Positions 61,628-64,000 of a stretch of 64,000 nucleotides of DNA are shown in pieces. Location: NCBI RefSeq assembly GCF_007754155.1, contig NZ_CP037423.1:868001-932000 (forward strand), in the 5' to 3' direction. The notes below the pieces were generated by a model. The model saw only the letters and a program-made list of their open reading frames with translations, searched no databases and was not told the DNA's origin. The position numbers and the translations under genes were made by a program. The DNA comes from Stieleria neptunia. GTDB taxonomy: Bacteria; Planctomycetota; Planctomycetia; Pirellulales; Pirellulaceae. Each line of letters opens with the position of its first letter. Within the stretch, counting starts at the first letter, position 1.

Positions 61628-64000
61628 ATGTCGAGCGTGGGCGGATCTGCAAATATCAATGGAATTCTGTACCAAATTCTTGGCACACTTAACCAGACAG
61701 TGGCGTTGCGCTTCCATCCAACGCAATGCAGTGGAGACGACGTTGTTGAAGCCAGCCTGATCGTGGAGCCTGCCGATGGCGGAGATCTTCAGTATGAGTC
61801 TGGTGGAGAGCGTGTTGTCCAACAATGGAAAGCGAAAGCACGAGGAGGAACATGGTCGCTTAAGAAGGTCGTTGAAGAGGTGCTGCCAGATCTGTATCTC
61901 GCAGTTCCAGACGAAGAGCTGGATTGCAGTTGCCGCTACGAGTTCATCACCGAAGGACGGATTGGGAATTGGACTACAGCCTACGACTTCTTCAGCTCGC
62001 TTGACAGAAATCCTCCAGCTGATCGATTTGAAGAGTCGCTGGACGACAGCTCAAAGAATCACAAACGAGATGGCAAGAAAATATCGGACCTAGAGTTATT
62101 CCGCTGGGTCCTCAACGCTGTGCGCAAACGAGAAGGTGCCAGAGACGAGGAGATCGAACTAAGCAAGCGAAAAGTTTGGCATCTTCTTGGCCGATTCAGG
62201 ATGCAAGAAAACGAAAACCATGAGCTACAAACTGCTAAGCTAAATCAATTCTTGATCCACCACGTTGAATTCGCAGAAGATGTTGACGCAAAACGACGTG
62301 AACTGTGCGGCGTGCTTCTAGATGCAGCGTCACAAGGTCCACAAGAGCTAAGTGCGGAATCACTTCTTCGGCGAGCAAGCATTCCGCTCTATTCCTTCCG
62401 AGATTGGGACAGGCTTCACACGAGGTTGAGCAAGCGTCTCACGGAGCAACTGAAAAAGGAAGGATACACAAGAGAATTGGACGTTCGCAAGCAAACGCCC
62501 AGCCTCCGAAACGAAATTTTTGTTACCGGCGATAGCGGACAAGGGAAAACCTGGTGGTTGGCGCGAGCTGCCAGCAATATGGCCGAGTCGGGAGCACTTG
62601 TCGTTTGGGTTCCTGCAGCCCGCGGCGGCAAGGATGTTGAGGCGTATGTCGTTCATGAGGTTTGGAATTATGGTCTACAACGTGACGCACCAATAGGTTT
62701 AGAGAGACTGGCAAACCGGAAGGAGCAAACACAGCCAGACGCTCCTTCGCCATGGTTAATCGTATGCATTGACGATATCAAATCAATCGCCGAAGCAAAC
62801 TCGCTGCTTTATCTCGATTGGGACAGATGGGGAATACAGCTGCGAATGACAGCGCCTCTTAAGCTTGCAACTGACCTTTCCCTAACACAGCTCCAGCCAA
62901 TCGTAACCGTCCCAAACTTTAGCTATTCCGAGCTTCGTGACTACTTGACGGAACGCGGGGTGGGTTGGACGACGGTACCTAGTGATGTGCGGGAATTAAT
63001 TCGACGGCCGGTATTGTCGAAGATATTCGTCAATATTGCCTGCACCGAGGCGGAATTCAGGCCACGAAACGAATACGACCTCGTGGAAGCGGCATGGCAA
63101 CGTGTCTCAAGCCCAATCGCGCAGGCGTTGCTAACGAGGACAGCGGGAAGACTATACAAGGATACGCAGGAGTATCCATGGCAACTGAGATCCGTGTTGG
63201 AATCCGGGTTTGCGCCCGGACTGGTCGAGCAATTGATCACAGAAGGGTGGCTGAAGTACACCGACTCAACCCATATTGCGTTCTGGCATCCACGGTTCCT
63301 TTGCTGGGCATACGCTACCTATCTTTTCCAAGAATTCCGCAATAGGAAGCTTTCGATTGACGAGCTGATCGAGGAAACTCGAGCATGCGTGCAAGGCAAC
63401 CGTCAAACGCGGCAATTATCACTAGGTTACGTACCCATGGACCTGCTCTGGCAAATGTCAGGAGCTGAGAAGAACAGCGATTGCTGGAAACTAGTCGAGG
63501 CGTTGGAAACCTCTAATGGACTAGGCCACGACGGCGAAACGTTGTACCGGCATCTGCTTGCGAGTCTAGGAGAACGCGCAATCAATCCAATCGTTCGGCG
63601 AGTGCAAAACATTGAACATCTTCAGCACAGCGCGATCCCGAGCCGTGCGGCCGAGGCTTTATCAATCATTGGACGCAATCATCCTGAACTGATTGCTGAC
63701 ACTGCGCGCGACTGCCTTCAATCTGGCAATGAAGCCATGATCGAATTGGGGCTGCAGCTTGCAGTGCACTTTCCGTCGTCTGCCAATGTAGGCCGGATCT
63801 GGACCGTCTATTGTTCACGCATCTTGGCCAGAAAGGAGAACGCAACCGACTACTCGGCGCAAGAACGAGCGTGCTCGGCGTTTGAAGCTGTCGTCGCAAA
63901 CGACCTTGAATGGCTGAGAACGCAGTTGCACGAGTCCGATCCCAACGACGAGTGTTTTAGGTTTCTCGTATTTGCACTCGGCAACTTAGATTTGTCGGCG
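61628..64000 (+). CDS. STAND-like NTPase with Cap4/DUF4297-like nuclease head (partial, runs off the window)
   Basis: At least 791 codons, open to the last base. The N-terminal ~200 residues resemble the Cap4/DUF4297 dsDNA nuclease domain of anti-phage proteins: SANINGILYQILGTLNQ, ERVVQQWKAKARGGTWSLKK (Gln66-x-Lys68) and LPDLYLAV. The middle is a P-loop NTPase: Walker A TGDSGQGKTWW (Lys307) and Walker B WLIVCIDDI (Asp382, Asp383), with RRPVLSKIF later. The rest is helical and repeat-like, as in STAND sensor parts (ALSIIGRNHPELIADTARDC). The order nuclease-NTPase-sensor is that of Avs-type and related antiviral STANDs. The start at ATG 61628 matches the domain boundary, but the frame is open further upstream. 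Codon use has lower GC at third positions than the neighbours, suggesting transfer. Confidence 0.82.
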   Translation, partial: MSSVGGSANINGILYQILGTLNQTVALRFHPTQCSGDDVVEASLIVEPADGGDLQYESGGERVVQQWKAKARGGTWSLKKVVEEVLPDLYLAVPDEELDCSCRYEFITEGRIGNWTTAYDFFSSLDRNPPADRFEESLDDSSKNHKRDGKKISDLELFRWVLNAVRKREGARDEEIELSKRKVWHLLGRFRMQENENHELQTAKLNQFLIHHVEFAEDVDAKRRELCGVLLDAASQGPQELSAESLLRRASIPLYSFRDWDRLHTRLSKRLTEQLKKEGYTRELDVRKQTPSLRNEIFVTGDSGQGKTWWLARAASNMAESGALVVWVPAARGGKDVEAYVVHEVWNYGLQRDAPIGLERLANRKEQTQPDAPSPWLIVCIDDIKSIAEANSLLYLDWDRWGIQLRMTAPLKLATDLSLTQLQPIVTVPNFSYSELRDYLTERGVGWTTVPSDVRELIRRPVLSKIFVNIACTEAEFRPRNEYDLVEAAWQRVSSPIAQALLTRTAGRLYKDTQEYPWQLRSVLESGFAPGLVEQLITEGWLKYTDSTHIAFWHPRFLCWAYATYLFQEFRNRKLSIDELIEETRACVQGNRQTRQLSLGYVPMDLLWQMSGAEKNSDCWKLVEALETSNGLGHDGETLYRHLLASLGERAINPIVRRVQNIEHLQHSAIPSRAAEALSIIGRNHPELIADTARDCLQSGNEAMIELGLQLAVHFPSSANVGRIWTVYCSRILARKENATDYSAQERACSAFEAVVANDLEWLRTQLHESDPNDECFRFLVFALGNLDLSA

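Noticed and set aside
61250..61825. 191-codon minus-strand frame
   Set aside because: It overlaps the plus-strand nuclease-like coding region and has no recognisable features.

Overview
The window looks like the chromosome of a marine planctomycete close to Rhodopirellula or another Pirellulaceae. The signs are the LEPR-XLL-type N-terminus and dockerin-like ends of a giant secreted protein, a PVC-type membrane-bound dehydrogenase with a C-terminal cytochrome c site, a DUF1592/DUF1552 pair, several sulfatases, a SUMF1-domain protein with leucine-rich repeats, DUF1080 proteins, a planctomycete-style Ser/Thr kinase and small MNPYTPP-type membrane proteins. No rRNA, tRNA or CRISPR array was recognised.

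Layout: 0.5-12.4 kb is one gene for a 3973-residue subtilase-headed giant. 12.6-18.8 kb has a sugar-phosphate isomerase-like protein, a PVC-type cytochrome/dehydrogenase and an intact REP-associated tyrosine transposase (RAYT) bracketed by about 103-nt copies of palindromic family A. 18.8-25.3 kb (minus strand) holds DUF1552, DUF1592 and the SUMF1-LRR protein. 25.7-37.6 kb has a DUF4886-like protein, a secreted lectin-like protein, a large MscS channel, a lipoprotein, a membrane protein coupled to a Ser/Thr kinase, a sulfatase, an HpaI-type aldolase and two tiny membrane proteins. 37.7-45.3 kb is a minus-strand operon: DoxX-like, MarR, alkylsulfatase-like hydrolase, HlyD adaptor, RND pump, then a headless second hydrolase copy. 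45.7-48.7 kb carries DUF1080, a cupin and a quinone reductase; the last is divergent from an HxlR regulator. 49.3-56.4 kb is a compact three-gene cluster that looks like red-algal galactan (agar/porphyran) degradation: a GH86-like plus GH50-like double enzyme, a sulfatase and a GH16 enzyme. 57-64 kb is degenerate and accessory: gene scars, repeats, a HIRAN protein, and a STAND-like NTPase with a Cap4/DUF4297-like nuclease head that runs off the right edge.

The most unusual layer is the repeats. At least six palindromic or hairpin families sit in the gaps. Family A (core GTGGCGTAAGCTTCCAGCTT) surrounds the RAYT and also lies beside a RAYT 3'-end remnant that is now inside the 5' part of the cytochrome gene. 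Elements of families A and D appear to supply the stop codons of three unrelated genes and lie 1-2 nt past the stops of two more. Two copies of a nested element at 25.5 and 31.7 kb have the same outer arms but an inverted ~99-nt core, suggesting inversion or arm-mediated exchange. Functional calls rest on motif recognition by eye; none was checked by database search.
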